From the NCBI GenBank assembly GCA_965237505.1, contig CBDEFR010000002.1, positions 62,001 to 126,000 on the forward strand: 64,000 nucleotides of DNA, read 5' to 3'. This document shows, piece by piece, positions 35,493-45,541 of this stretch. Each line of letters begins with the position of its first letter. Within the stretch, counting starts at the first letter, position 1. The translations under genes and the position numbers were made by a program. Below the pieces are notes generated by a model. It saw only the letters and a program-made list of their open reading frames with translations, had not been told where the DNA came from and did no database searches. The stretch comes from NVTR01 sp965237505. Lineage in GTDB: Bacteria; Pseudomonadota; Alphaproteobacteria; Rhodobacterales; Rhodobacteraceae.

Positions 35493-38400
35493 CACTCGAC
35501 GACGTCACTCAGCGCCAGAACGACGCGGCTGATCCAAACGCTTCGATATGGCTGTCGGCAAATGCCGGTTCAGGTAAGACGCGGGTTCTGACCGACCGGG
35601 TATCGCGTTTGCTGCTGGAAGGCGTGTCACCGCAACACATCCTTTGCCTGACCTACACCAAGGCCGCGGCCAGCGAGATGCAGAACCGGCTGTTTCAGCG
35701 GCTCGGTGCATGGTCGATGAAGGACGACGAAAACTTGTCGGTGGATTTGGGAAACTTGGGCTCCCGCTTTGATGGCGACGCGGAACAGCTTGCGCATGCC
35801 CGAACCCTTTTTGCCCGTGCAATCGAAACCCCCGGAGGCCTGCGCATCCAGACAATTCATTCTTTTTGCTCGTCGCTGCTCAGACGGTTCCCGCTCGAAG
35901 CCAGAATTTCTCCGGTATTTCGCGAAATTGAAGACCGGGCGGCCAAGCTTTTGCGCGAAGAGATTGTCGAAGAGCTCGCCAACGGTGATTTCGCCCACGT
36001 CGTACACGGAATCGCACGGCATTACACAGGCGACGACTTTGGCAAGTTGATGGGTGAAATTCTAAAAAACCGCGAAGCACTTGCCGCTCCGGTTGAGCAG
36101 TCTGATGTCTGGGCGCAATTTGGATTGCCTAAAGGTTTCGACGCCGAGCGCCTGCTTTCGGATGCGTTTTTGGGCGGCGAGCGAGAATTGGTCACAGCGC
36201 TAGTCCCGATTCTTGAGGCGAGCGAAAAGGCCACGGACCGAAAAGCCGCCAAATCTCTGGCAGCGATAGACTTGACGCAACTGAACCAATCGGCCCTGGA
36301 TCAGCTCATTTCAGTGTTTTTGACCCAGTCCGGCAAGACGCCATTCACCGCGAAAATCGGTAGCTTTCCGACTAAGGATATTCGCGACTTCAATCCCGAA
36401 GTTGTGGCAAATCTGAACGCATTAATGGCGCGGGTCGAGGCCGCAAAGGAACGCCAGAATTGTCTCAACGCAGCGCAAAGAACATTCGCTTTGCGTGAAT
36501 ATTCAGCGATATTTCTGCCCAGATGCGAGGCTCGAAAGGCCGCACGCGGCTGGCTTGACTTCGACGACCTGATTCACCGGGCGCGGGCGCTGCTCTCTGA
36601 CCCGGCAGTTGCGCAATGGGTGCTGTTCCGGCTTGACGGTGGCATTGACCACATTCTCGTGGACGAAGCGCAGGACACCAGCCCGAATCAGTGGCAGGTG
36701 ATCAAACTCTTGGCACAGGAATTCAGCACCGGGCAGGGCGCGCGACCAGACATAAGGCGAACAATATTTGTCGTCGGGGATCTGAAACAGTCGATCTATT
36801 CGTTCCAGGGCGCCGATCCGCGTGCGTTTGACCAGATGCGAGAACACTTCTCGACCCGTCTAGCGGCGGCAAATCAGACCTTGTTTGAACGGTCGCTGAA
36901 CTATTCGTTTCGATCGTCGCCAGCAATTCTTGGCTTTGTTGACGCTACTTTTCACGTAGCGGGCGGCCAGGGCGTTGGCGGATCGCCGCGTCACATCGCG
37001 TTTTACAGCGCTATGCCTGGGCGTGTCGACCTGTGGCCGATTGTGCCCAAATCCGAGACGCCAGAAGAAAAGGAATGGTACGATCCGACCACCAAGCTGG
37101 CCGCCAATGATCATCGTATTATTCTTGCGGACAGGTTGGCCGACACAATTCGGGAAATGGCAGTTTCCGGCTCTATACCGGACAAGACGGGCGCATTTCG
37201 TCCGATTCGATACGGTGACTTTCTAATTCTGGTTCAGCGTCGATCCGCACTTTTTCACGAGATCATTCGCGCCTGCAAATCGCGGGAATTGCCGATTGTC
37301 GGCGCGGATCGTCTGAAGGTCGGGGCGGAGCTGGCGGTGAAAGACCTGACGGCGCTATTGGCTTTTCTGGCTTTGCCGGACGATGACCTGTCGCTGGCTG
37401 CTGCGCTCCGTTCACCGTTGTTCGGAATGTGTGAGGCCGAACTTTACGACCTTGCGCACACACGGCAAGAGCCAAGACTTTGGCGCGCGTTGGCACGTCG
37501 CAAGGATGATTTCGCGAACATATTTGAGACCATAACCGCACTCCGCAATATTGCCGATTTTCTCAGTCCGTTTGAACTGCTCGAACGCATCCTGACCCGG
37601 CACCACGGGCGTAAACGGCTGTTGGCGCGGCTTGGGTCCGAGGCTGAAGATGGCATCGATGCGCTTCTAGTTCAGGCCATCACTTATGAGCAGACCGAAA
37701 CCCCAAGCCTGACGGGTTTTCTGGTCTGGCTTCAGGTCGAAGAAGTTGAGATAAAACGTCAGCCCGACGCCGTCGGCGACCGTATTCGCGTCATGACAAC
37801 GCATGGGGCCAAAGGCTTGGAGTCTGCAATTGTGATTCTGCCGGACACGGCGGATCGAAAGCCGAACCAGGGCGACGAGATTGTGAGTTCCGACGGCGCG
37901 CCGCTGATGTGGCGGGCGAACACCGCGCTGCAACCAGCGATGACGAAAAGGGCTCTAGCAAAGGCGAAACGCGCCCAGGATGACGAAAGGCTGCGCTTGC
38001 TTTACGTGGCGCTGACGCGCGCCAAGAACTGGTTGATCGTCTGCGCGTCCGGCCAAGTCACTGATGGCGGAAACAGTTGGTATACGCATATCGAAACCGG
38101 ATTGGTGGCGTCAGGCGCCAAGGCAGTCGAAATGCCAACCGGTGTCGGGCTTCGGCTGCAGCACGGCGAATGGCCGACGCCAAAGAAAGCCGAGAGAAAA
38201 GATGCCCGGCCAGCGGTCGCGGATTTGCCGAATTGGGCGACAAGCCGAGCCGGGTCCCCGCCGGACCGGGCTGTTGCATTGACACCGTCGGACTTGGCCG
38301 GTGCGAAATCGCTGGACGGCGAAAGTAGCGGGCTGGACGAGGAGGCTGCCATGCAGCGCGGCCGCCGACTTCACCGTTTGTTGGAGCATTTGCCGCGCTC

Positions 38401-38863
38401 ACCAAACGTTGAATGGCCCGACATCGCCCGCCAGCTTTTGGCATTTGGCGAAGACGCAGCGCCGGCTAATGTGGTCACAGAACTTTTGTCCGAAGCATCA
38501 GCGGTTATTGAAAGCTCGGAACTGGCGCATTTGTTCCGCCAAGATGCCCTGACAGAGGTCGACATTACCGCCAATTTGCCCGATCTTGACGGCCAGCGCA
38601 TTCACGGCACAATTGACCGCGTGATCGTTGCAACGGATCGGGTGTTGGCAGTGGACTTCAAGTCCAATCAAATGGTTCCTGCCAGTCCGCAGGAGGTTCC
38701 GGACGGACTGTTGCGACAAATGGGTGCCTATCTTGCAGCTCTGGAGCAGGTCTATCCCGACAGAAACGTAGACATCGCAATCCTGTGGACGCACACCGCC
38801 ACACTGATACCTCTGGCGCACGACCTCGTGAGGGCAGCGCTGAACGCAAAGGCCCCATCTTGA
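35489..38863 (+). CDS. addA: ATP-dependent helicase/nuclease AddA
   Basis: A 1124-residue UvrD-like helicase fused to a nuclease. Motif I ANAGSGKTRVLTDRV (about residues 23-38), motif II DHILVDEAQDTSPNQW, motif III VVGDLKQSIYSFQGADP, motif V MTTHGAKGLESAIVILPDT and motif VI LLYVALTRAKNWL are all present. The C-terminal nuclease motif ends LAVDFKSNQ. Together with the overlapping addB it forms a complete AddAB recombination machine. Length and motifs are intact. Confidence 0.96.
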   Translation: MTLDDVTQRQNDAADPNASIWLSANAGSGKTRVLTDRVSRLLLEGVSPQHILCLTYTKAAASEMQNRLFQRLGAWSMKDDENLSVDLGNLGSRFDGDAEQLAHARTLFARAIETPGGLRIQTIHSFCSSLLRRFPLEARISPVFREIEDRAAKLLREEIVEELANGDFAHVVHGIARHYTGDDFGKLMGEILKNREALAAPVEQSDVWAQFGLPKGFDAERLLSDAFLGGERELVTALVPILEASEKATDRKAAKSLAAIDLTQLNQSALDQLISVFLTQSGKTPFTAKIGSFPTKDIRDFNPEVVANLNALMARVEAAKERQNCLNAAQRTFALREYSAIFLPRCEARKAARGWLDFDDLIHRARALLSDPAVAQWVLFRLDGGIDHILVDEAQDTSPNQWQVIKLLAQEFSTGQGARPDIRRTIFVVGDLKQSIYSFQGADPRAFDQMREHFSTRLAAANQTLFERSLNYSFRSSPAILGFVDATFHVAGGQGVGGSPRHIAFYSAMPGRVDLWPIVPKSETPEEKEWYDPTTKLAANDHRIILADRLADTIREMAVSGSIPDKTGAFRPIRYGDFLILVQRRSALFHEIIRACKSRELPIVGADRLKVGAELAVKDLTALLAFLALPDDDLSLAAALRSPLFGMCEAELYDLAHTRQEPRLWRALARRKDDFANIFETITALRNIADFLSPFELLERILTRHHGRKRLLARLGSEAEDGIDALLVQAITYEQTETPSLTGFLVWLQVEEVEIKRQPDAVGDRIRVMTTHGAKGLESAIVILPDTADRKPNQGDEIVSSDGAPLMWRANTALQPAMTKRALAKAKRAQDDERLRLLYVALTRAKNWLIVCASGQVTDGGNSWYTHIETGLVASGAKAVEMPTGVGLRLQHGEWPTPKKAERKDARPAVADLPNWATSRAGSPPDRAVALTPSDLAGAKSLDGESSGLDEEAAMQRGRRLHRLLEHLPRSPNVEWPDIARQLLAFGEDAAPANVVTELLSEASAVIESSELAHLFRQDALTEVDITANLPDLDGQRIHGTIDRVIVATDRVLAVDFKSNQMVPASPQEVPDGLLRQMGAYLAALEQVYPDRNVDIAILWTHTATLIPLAHDLVRAALNAKAPS

Positions 38864-38921
38864 CGATCCCCGGACCCGACCATAGGTTCCAATCCAACCT
38901 GTCATTCTTTGGAGAATAGAA

Positions 38922-39242
38922 ATGTCTACCGTTGCAGTTACCGACGACACATTTGATGTAGAGGTTCGCAATTCCGGCCTGCCCGTAGTTGTGGATTTTT
39001 GGGCAGAATGGTGCGGGCCGTGCAAACAGATTGGCCCTGCTTTGGAAGAGCTTTCGAGTGACTTTGATGGCAAAGTGAAATTCGTAAAAGTCAACGTCGA
39101 CGATAACCCGAACGCTCCCGCGCAATTGGGCGTGCGTGGGATTCCGGCACTGTTCTTATTCAAGGATGGAGAAGTTGTCTCCAACAAAATCGGCGCTGCG
39201 CCAAAAGCCGCGTTGCAAAACTGGATCGAAGAGGCGATTTGA
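38922..39242 (+). CDS. trxA: Thioredoxin 1
   Basis: A 106-residue cytosolic disulfide reductase with WAEWCGPCKQIGPAL (catalytic CGPC) and the cis-Pro segment RGIPALFLFKDGE. A ribosome site TTGGAGA precedes ATG 38922. It is 58 bp after addA, probably a separate transcript or read-through. Confidence 0.97.
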   Translation: MSTVAVTDDTFDVEVRNSGLPVVVDFWAEWCGPCKQIGPALEELSSDFDGKVKFVKVNVDDNPNAPAQLGVRGIPALFLFKDGEVVSNKIGAAPKAALQNWIEEAI

Positions 39243-39396
39243 GGCGGGAAGGCCCGTTAAAATTCGGTGAGCGATAAAGTTGTTTGTCGTCCCGATTACC
39301 GTCCGCTCCAAATTTATTACAGAAAATCAAGTCGATTTCGCTGTCAAATTTGCCGCATCGATTACTCCCCGATAAGCGCGCGGCATGGGAAAGACG

Positions 39397-39425
39397 CTTG
39401 TGCGATGCGCGGGCGATGTCCATAT
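39397..39425 (+). promoter_or_regulatory. Possible heat-shock (RpoH) promoter of hslVU
   Basis: CTTGTG at 39397-39402 and CCATAT at 39420-39425, separated by 17 nt, loosely match the alphaproteobacterial sigma-32 pattern (CTTG...C-TAT-T) and lie 27 bp before hslV, a classical heat-shock operon. No other strong promoter is seen in the 210-bp gap. Confidence 0.3.
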
Positions 39426-39451
39426 AACGCAAAGTAAAAACGGAGGCCCGG

Positions 39452-40009
39452 ATGGCGGACGACAATTTTCCCGGCTGGCATGGAACGACGATCATTGGTG
39501 TCCGAAAAGGCGGCGAGGTTGTGATTGCCGGTGACGGCCAGGTCACCCTGGATAAGACCGTGATAAAAGGCACCGCCCGCAAGGTTCGTCGATTGAGTTC
39601 TGGTGGTCAGGATGTTGTGGCCGGGTTTGCCGGATCGACGGCAGATGCGTTCACGTTGCTGGAGCGCCTGGAAGCGAAACTGGAAGCATCGTCCGGCCAA
39701 TTGGCGCGCGCCGCGATTGAGCTTGCCAAAGACTGGCGCACCGACAAATACCTGCAAAAACTGGAAGCGATGCTGATCGTCACCGATGGCAAGGACTTGC
39801 TGGTCATCACCGGGGCTGGCGATGTTCTGGACCCGGAACATGACGTAACCGCGATCGGATCGGGCGGCAATTACGCTCTGGCCGCGGCGCGCGCATTGAT
39901 GGACGCCGACCTGACCGCCGAAGACATTGCCCGCAAATCAATGGCGATAGCCGCCGAAATCTGCGTCTTCACCAATGGCAACCTGACGGTAGAAAAGATT
40001 GCCAAATGA
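39452..40009 (+). CDS. hslV: ATP-dependent protease subunit HslV
   Basis: A 185-residue proteasome-like peptidase. Cleavage after GWHG exposes the N-terminal catalytic Thr of TTIIGVRKGGEVVIAGDGQV. Other hallmarks are GFAGSTADAFTLLERLEAKLE and IGSGGNYALAAARAL. It forms the HslUV double-ring protease with the overlapping hslU product (ATGA, 40006-40009). Confidence 0.97.
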   Translation: MADDNFPGWHGTTIIGVRKGGEVVIAGDGQVTLDKTVIKGTARKVRRLSSGGQDVVAGFAGSTADAFTLLERLEAKLEASSGQLARAAIELAKDWRTDKYLQKLEAMLIVTDGKDLLVITGAGDVLDPEHDVTAIGSGGNYALAAARALMDADLTAEDIARKSMAIAAEICVFTNGNLTVEKIAK

Positions 40010-41313
40010 CCGACCTGACCCCGCGTGAGATCGTCTCGGAACTTGACCGCTTCATCATCGGCCAAAACGACGCCAAACGTGCCGTCGCCGTGGCATTGCG
40101 TAACCGCTGGCGGCGCAAGCAGCTACCGGATGATCTGCGTGACGAGGTCTATCCAAAGAACATTCTGATGATCGGCCCGACCGGCGTCGGCAAAACCGAG
40201 ATCAGCCGTCGCCTGGCAAAACTGGTTCGCGCGCCATTCATTAAAGTGGAAGCGACGAAATTTACCGAAGTCGGTTATGTCGGCCGCGACGTGGAACAGA
40301 TCATTCGCGACCTTCTGGATGCGGCAATTGTAATGACCCGCGAGCATATGCGTGAAGAAGTTACGGCCAACGCACGCCAAGCAGCGGAAGAACGAGTGCT
40401 GGCTGCGCTCACCGGGGAAAATGCCCGCGAACAGACCCGCGATATGTTCCGCGACAAGCTAAAGCGGGGCGAGCTTGACGACACCGAGATCGAGCTTGAA
40501 CTGGCCGACACGTCAAACCCGATGTCGATGTTCGAAATTCCCGGCCAGCCTGGGCAAATGGGTGGCATGATGAACCTGGGCGACATTTTCGGCAAGGCCT
40601 TTCAGGGCCGCACGGTGCGGCGCAAGTTGACGGTCGCGCAAAGCTACGAGGTACTGGTCAGCGAAGAGGCCGACAAACTGCTTGACGATGACACCGTCAC
40701 CCGCGCCGCCATTGACGCGGTCGAGCAGAACGGCATCGTCTTTCTGGACGAGATCGACAAAGTTTGTGCCCGCTCTGATACGCGCGGCGCCGATGTCAGC
40801 CGTGAAGGTGTGCAGCGAGATCTTTTGCCGTTGATCGAAGGCACAACCGTTTCCACCAAACACGGCCCGGTCAAAACCGACCACGTGCTGTTCATCGCAT
40901 CCGGTGCATTTCACAATGTCAAACCATCAGACCTGTTGCCCGAACTGCAGGGTCGGCTGCCGATCCGGGTCGAACTGCGCGCTCTGACAGAAGAGGATTT
41001 TGTGCGTATCCTGACCGAAACCGACAACGCTCTCACCCTGCAATATTCCGCCCTGATGGGCACCGAAGATGTCGCCGTGACGTTTGAGAAAGACGGTGTC
41101 GCCGCGCTGGCTCATATCGCCGCCGAAGTGAATCAAAGCGTTGAAAACATCGGCGCGCGCCGCCTTTACACAGTATTGGAGCGGGTCTTTGAAGAGCTCT
41201 CGTTCACGGCACCGGACCGCGCCGGTGACAAGGTGACGGTAGATGCGAAGTTTGTAGAGGACCACCTTGGCGACATTGCTAAGTCCGCCGATATAGGTCG
41301 CTATATGCTTTGA
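40006..41313 (+). CDS. hslU: HslUV protease ATPase subunit HslU
   Basis: A 435-residue AAA+ unfoldase: SELDRFIIGQNDAKRAVAVALRNRWRR at the N-terminus, Walker A IGPTGVGKTEISRRLA, the pore-loop-containing EVGYVGRDVE, Walker B GIVFLDEIDKV, and sensor region ARRLYTVLERV. The C-terminal IGRYML tail that docks into HslV is present. Full length. Confidence 0.97.
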   Translation: MTDLTPREIVSELDRFIIGQNDAKRAVAVALRNRWRRKQLPDDLRDEVYPKNILMIGPTGVGKTEISRRLAKLVRAPFIKVEATKFTEVGYVGRDVEQIIRDLLDAAIVMTREHMREEVTANARQAAEERVLAALTGENAREQTRDMFRDKLKRGELDDTEIELELADTSNPMSMFEIPGQPGQMGGMMNLGDIFGKAFQGRTVRRKLTVAQSYEVLVSEEADKLLDDDTVTRAAIDAVEQNGIVFLDEIDKVCARSDTRGADVSREGVQRDLLPLIEGTTVSTKHGPVKTDHVLFIASGAFHNVKPSDLLPELQGRLPIRVELRALTEEDFVRILTETDNALTLQYSALMGTEDVAVTFEKDGVAALAHIAAEVNQSVENIGARRLYTVLERVFEELSFTAPDRAGDKVTVDAKFVEDHLGDIAKSADIGRYML

Positions 41314-41378
41314 AGTCGATTTCCTTTCCCGGAAATCTCGGGGAAGGGGTTGCGCCGGTTGTTTCTAGATATATCGAT

Positions 41379-42588
41379 GAGACCTCAGCATAAGGCCTCT
41401 TTTCCAGCTTGATATTACGGAGTTCGGGATGGATTTCCAGTAAAATCGGATATTTGCGACTTTGAGGGTTGGATATGGTCAATTTGACGTAGTTTTTTGT
41501 CCCATTTCCAGGTTTTGGCCGCACTTATCCAGCGCAACTCTGGTCGGGCAATCCGTAGAGTGTCAAGAATTTGGCCCCTTTGCGAACGTTATGAGCGATG
41601 GCTGCAATACCGTAGGCAGTCATATTCCTGGCCAACCCCATAAATCGTGTTCGGGCTAAGCCATAACGGCTTTTGTAAGTGGCAAAGGGCCGCTCGCCAC
41701 CAGCACGAATAACAGCAATCTCATCATTGCGATTACGGTCATCATCCGACAGAGGTTTGTTACGGTAACCTTTGCGTTGCACCTGATCTGCAGTGCCAAA
41801 ACGTTTCAGTTTGTCACGCGTCTCCCGGGAACTGTAAGCCGCATCCGCGTAAAGGGCACTCTCATCGCCCAATAAAAGCGTATCGCGTTCGACGCTGTCA
41901 TGCACATTACCCGCAGTGACTGTCTGGCGTTGAATGAAGCCGTCCTCATCCACACCCGTATGAACCGAGTATCCATAGGTGGATTTTAGATTACCACGGC
42001 TGTCTTTCCTGACATGCCAGCCCGCGTCCTTATCGCGCTTTGGCTGACCATCTTTACCTTTGCCCGAGCCAGATTGTGCAGCCTCAACGGGGGTGCATCA
42101 ATGATGTTGATACGCCCTTCCGTCAGAATAATGTTCTTGGCCTCAAGCTGGCGGTTGATCTCCCCCAAGAGACGCTCCCACAGATCATGTTCAACCAGTT
42201 GATTGCGGAACCGCCCCAGCGTTGACGCCTCCGGGACATCGCCGCCCAGTTCAAGGTGGCAAAATTTACGAAATAGCAGATCACGATAAAGGCATTGCGA
42301 CAGCTCAACATCCGATAATCGATACCACACCCCCAACAGCAAACCGCGAAACAAGGTCAAAAGTGGATAGCTTGGACGGCCTGTTTTTGAGGCATAAATC
42401 GACGACAAAATTGGTTCGACCTTCGACCAATCCAGAACCGCTTCTGTGGCGTCAAGTGCATGAAGGGCGGGATGATCAAGCTCAGTGCTGGAAACGAAAA
42501 GTTCGGGTTGGGTGATGAATGGTTTTTGCATAACCGAACCTAACAAATATTCTTGCCTTTGGGAATCCTCAAGTTATGCTGAGGTCTC
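41379..42588 (-). mobile_element. IS5-family (IS5-group) element between hslU and smr
   Basis: The inverted ends are GAGACCTCAGCATAA (41379-41393) and its complement (42574-42588). TCGAT occurs on both sides (41374-41378 and 42589-42593) as the apparent target duplication. The element is 1210 bp with one minus-strand transposase that has a frameshift. Confidence 0.85.
41525..42531 (-). pseudogene. IS5-group transposase with frameshift
   Basis: From ATG 42531 (MQKPFITQPELF) the frame carries the DUF772 N-terminal domain (ALDATEAVLDWSKVEPIL, GRPSYPLLTLFRGLLLG) up to RINIIDA. One base is missing near 42095, so reading slips. The expected continuation (TPVEAAQSGSGKG, then GYSVHTGVDEDGFIQ, ALYADAAYSSRETRD and PFATYKSRYGLARTRF) is in another frame ending at 41525. 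It is inactive as read. Confidence 0.9.
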
Positions 42589-42614
42589 TCGATATGTTAT
42601 CCTCGCCGCCATTA

Positions 42615-43205
42615 CTACCTGTGGCGGCGCAAATACACATAATAGGCCCCCGTCCCGCCGTGCTTGATATGCGCTTCACTCACCTGCAGAACAACCGTTT
42701 TTAGCGGTGCAGCGTGCAGCCACTGCGGCACTTGCCGTTTAAGTGCGCCTTTTCGATCCGGGATCAGACCGTCATCTGCACCGGCTTTTCCCTTGCCGGT
42801 AATGACCAAAACCAAACGCATGCTGTCGGCGTGAGCCCGCAAAACGAACTCGGCGAGCGCCGGGTGTGCTTGGGCGATCGTCATCCCGTGCAAATCAATG
42901 CGTGCCTCGGGCTTCAACTTGCCTTTTTTCATTCGTCCAAATCTCTTGTGGTCCATCTGCACAGGAGCGCTTGCAAGATGTTCGGAGAGTCCGCGCGAGT
43001 AGGTAAGCTGCGGCGGCTGCATTCGCGAATTTACGCCAACCCGGAATTGCGGCAGTCTTGAATGCTTCGAAAGTGCGTTTATTTTTTCAACCGCAGCTTC
43101 CATCGCCTGTCGTTTTTGCGTGTGCAGCGGCGTCGCGTTTTGGCGAATTTTGTCCCACAGCTGTTGTTCGTCCGGACGCAATCCACGTGGACCACCGCGC
43201 TTCAT
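42615..43205 (-). CDS. Smr-domain protein
   Basis: A 196-residue protein with a C-terminal Smr (small MutS-related) domain: ARIDLHGMTIAQAHPALAEFV, LVLVITGKGK and the end AYYVYLRRHR. Smr domains have nicking endonuclease activity in some proteins. The basic N-terminal half has no known domain. It overlaps mltA by ATGA (43202-43205) and is the last gene of that operon. Confidence 0.9.
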   Translation of the reverse strand: MKRGGPRGLRPDEQQLWDKIRQNATPLHTQKRQAMEAAVEKINALSKHSRLPQFRVGVNSRMQPPQLTYSRGLSEHLASAPVQMDHKRFGRMKKGKLKPEARIDLHGMTIAQAHPALAEFVLRAHADSMRLVLVITGKGKAGADDGLIPDRKGALKRQVPQWLHAAPLKTVVLQVSEAHIKHGGTGAYYVYLRRHR

Positions 43206-44242
43206 TCGCTAAGCCTGTTTGCCTTTGCATAGGCCAATTCAATCGGCAGAAGAACAATCATCCGCCCGGGATCACGCACCCGGCCCGCGGCACGGCCAGC
43301 TTGTTCCCCGGTGCCATAGAAAATGTCGGCTCGCTGTGCGCCCTTGATCGCAGAGCCTGTGTCCTGCGCGATCATCAAACGTCGAAATCCAAGGCTGCCG
43401 CCCTTTTCAACCCAGACCGGGGCGCCAAGTTGAATATATCTCGGATCTACAGCCAGTGTCCGATGCGCCGTGATCGCGCGGTTCATCGCGCCCATTGGGC
43501 CCTGATCTGCCGACGCGCCGCGGATCACTCGGAAAAACACATATGATGGGTTCGTGCGCAGCAGCGCCACGCCGTCCACCGGATTTCGCCGCACCCAGTT
43601 TCGGATCACCTGCGCCGAAACCTGATGCGGCTGATAGGTACCCCGGCGCACCAACTCTTCACCGATCGACCGGTACGAATGGCCATTCGCACCGCCATAT
43701 CCCAACCGTATCGTCGCCCCGTCCTGCAATTGCAACCGGCCCGAACCCTGCACTTGCAAAAAGAAAACATCCACCGGATCATCGACCCAGGCAATTTCCA
43801 AACCGCGCCCGGACAATACGTCCTCGGTCTCGATTATGGTCCGCGAATGCCAAACCTCGCCGTCACTCAGCTCTGGCGGCTTGCGATAAATCGGATAGCG
43901 ATAGCGATCCGTGGGTGTCAGCGATCCGTTCAATTCAGGTTCAAAATAGCCGGTAAATAGGCCTGGATCACCGTCATCGATCATAACCGGGCGAAAGAAC
44001 AGTTCAAAGAACGTGCGGGCGTTTGGCTGGCTTGTCGCCAACGCGCAGATCGACACCCATTCCGGTGCCGCCATATCGCCGCACGTTACGCGAAAAACGC
44101 CGAGCGCCGCTTGATGGTCGTCATTTTGCCAACCGTTCAGGTCGTCAAATGAAAGGATCGTATAGCTGGCGGCATTCTGGGCGGTGGCTGGTGTCATGGC
44201 CAACAGGGCTGTGACTATTGCCGCACGCGCCGGACGCATCAT
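43202..44242 (-). CDS. mltA: Membrane-bound lytic murein transglycosylase A
   Basis: A 346-residue exported enzyme with an N-terminal signal peptide (ARAAIVTALLAMTPATAQ). The MltA domain includes FTGYFEPELNGS, and the 3D domain DPVDVFFLQVQGSGRLQL with IAQDTGSAIKGAQRADIFYG carries the catalytic Asp. It lacks an obvious lipobox Cys. It overlaps the Tim44-like gene upstream and smr downstream, forming a three-gene operon. Confidence 0.95.
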   Translation of the reverse strand: MMRPARAAIVTALLAMTPATAQNAASYTILSFDDLNGWQNDDHQAALGVFRVTCGDMAAPEWVSICALATSQPNARTFFELFFRPVMIDDGDPGLFTGYFEPELNGSLTPTDRYRYPIYRKPPELSDGEVWHSRTIIETEDVLSGRGLEIAWVDDPVDVFFLQVQGSGRLQLQDGATIRLGYGGANGHSYRSIGEELVRRGTYQPHQVSAQVIRNWVRRNPVDGVALLRTNPSYVFFRVIRGASADQGPMGAMNRAITAHRTLAVDPRYIQLGAPVWVEKGGSLGFRRLMIAQDTGSAIKGAQRADIFYGTGEQAGRAAGRVRDPGRMIVLLPIELAYAKANRLSE

Positions 44243-44895
44243 TCCCCGGTTGCAACCAATTTCCAGTTGGGATCATCAGCGCCCATTTTGCGAGCGAATG
44301 TCCAGATGTCCTTCTGGCGTTTTACCTCGTCGGGATGGCCCTCAACGATTTCATCCGATTTGTCGCGCACGACCGACGTCAGCTCGCCAACGAATTTCAC
44401 CAAAACCTCGCCTTGCTTGATCTTTTTGTCAAACCGCGCACCGGTCAGGGTAAGTTCGCGAACGCCGACAAATTTCGCCTCGATTTTAAGGCCTTCCTTT
44501 TTCCGGGCAGCCACAACGTCGGCAAAAGTTTCATAAACCTCGTCCGAAAGGAATGGCCGGATCTGATCCAGCTCGCCGCTTTTAAATGCCATCAAAATCA
44601 TTTCATAGGCACCCCGGGCACCGCCAAGAAACTCGCTGACGCTAAACGATGGATCTGCAGCCTTCATCGCCACCAATGCTTTGGCCTGATCGCTGCCCTC
44701 AGACACGTGATCCGTTATGTCGCGGTCGGCACCACCCTCGATCACCTCAAAATCACCACGGGTTCTACCACGTCTTTCCGCAGTAATTGGTGGCTTTTCA
44801 AACCCGTCTCGGGTTCCAAGCACGTTTTTCAATCGCAATATCAAAAAAATCGCAATTCCAGCAAGCACCAGAAGTTGGATTACAGCAGAATTCAT
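44239..44895 (-). CDS. Tim44/TimA-like inner-membrane protein
   Basis: A 218-residue protein starting MNSAVIQLLVLAGIAIFLILRLKNVLGTRDG, with one N-terminal membrane helix. A charged linker follows, then a C-terminal Tim44-like domain (FLGGARGAYEMILMAFKSGELDQIRPFLSDEVYE). Bacterial relatives share the fold of the mitochondrial import component, but the role is unclear. ATG 44895 is chosen; open reading further upstream is antisense to the fxsA promoter region. It is divergent from fxsA. Confidence 0.88.
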   Translation of the reverse strand: MNSAVIQLLVLAGIAIFLILRLKNVLGTRDGFEKPPITAERRGRTRGDFEVIEGGADRDITDHVSEGSDQAKALVAMKAADPSFSVSEFLGGARGAYEMILMAFKSGELDQIRPFLSDEVYETFADVVAARKKEGLKIEAKFVGVRELTLTGARFDKKIKQGEVLVKFVGELTSVVRDKSDEIVEGHPDEVKRQKDIWTFARKMGADDPNWKLVATGE

Positions 44896-45003
44896 CTTCA
44901 CCTCGCAAAGGATGATTGGGTGGTAACGGACGTCATTGGCACTTATGTAAGGCAGGGCTACAGTCAAGTCCACCGCAGCGCAGAATGATGACAAGAGGTT
45001 TAT

Positions 45004-45456
45004 ATGTGGTTGTTTGTGTTGTTTTTGGCTATCCCGCTGATCGAAATTGCGTTGTTCATTCAGGTTGGCGGCGCAATCGGGCTGTGGCCGACGCTGGCAA
45101 TTGTCGTTTTCACCGCGTTTCTGGGCGCCTGGCTGATGCGCGCGCAGGGCGTCTTGGCGATCAACCGCCTTCGCTCTTCGCTGAACGAGCTGCGCGACCC
45201 TACCGAACCACTGGCGCATGGTGCAATGATTCTGATTGCAGGCGCGTTGTTGCTTACACCGGGGTTTTTTACTGATGCGGTCGGTTTTGCATTGCTGGTG
45301 CCACCGGTGCGAAGCGCGATTTACGCCTACTTACGGTCCCGCGTAAAAGTGCAGAATTTCACAGTCGGCGGTCAGCCGACGCCGCGCAGCGACACTTCGG
45401 GTACAGTCATTGACGGCGAATACCATGAACTGGACCCGAACCGTGATGCTCATTAA
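45004..45456 (+). CDS. fxsA: FxsA family membrane protein
   Basis: A 150-residue cytoplasmic-membrane protein with PLIEIALFIQVGGAIG, GAWLMRAQGV and LLTPGFFTDAVGFALLVPPVR, the FxsA signature. In E. coli it counters exclusion of phage T7 by the F plasmid. The C-terminal tail is polar and variable. It is followed by secB in the same direction. Confidence 0.93.
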   Translation: MWLFVLFLAIPLIEIALFIQVGGAIGLWPTLAIVVFTAFLGAWLMRAQGVLAINRLRSSLNELRDPTEPLAHGAMILIAGALLLTPGFFTDAVGFALLVPPVRSAIYAYLRSRVKVQNFTVGGQPTPRSDTSGTVIDGEYHELDPNRDAH

Positions 45457-45541
45457 TCGGGTTGTCCTGACCAGACAAAGCATTGAGGCCTGCCGCCTGA
45501 CCTGATAGCACCGGCGCGACATTTTTTGCAGGAGAAAATGA

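Noticed and set aside
39243..39451. Small gene between trxA and hslV
   Set aside because: No frame with ribosome site and plausible length; the space fits a promoter region.
41335..41355. Terminator after hslU
   Set aside because: A short repeat TTCCCG/CGGGGAA exists but with no T-run and weak pairing, so I did not list it.
41279..41524. Short minus-strand frame between hslU and the IS5 transposase
   Set aside because: It spans the IS5 inverted repeat and the hslU end, has no ribosome site and no recognisable product.
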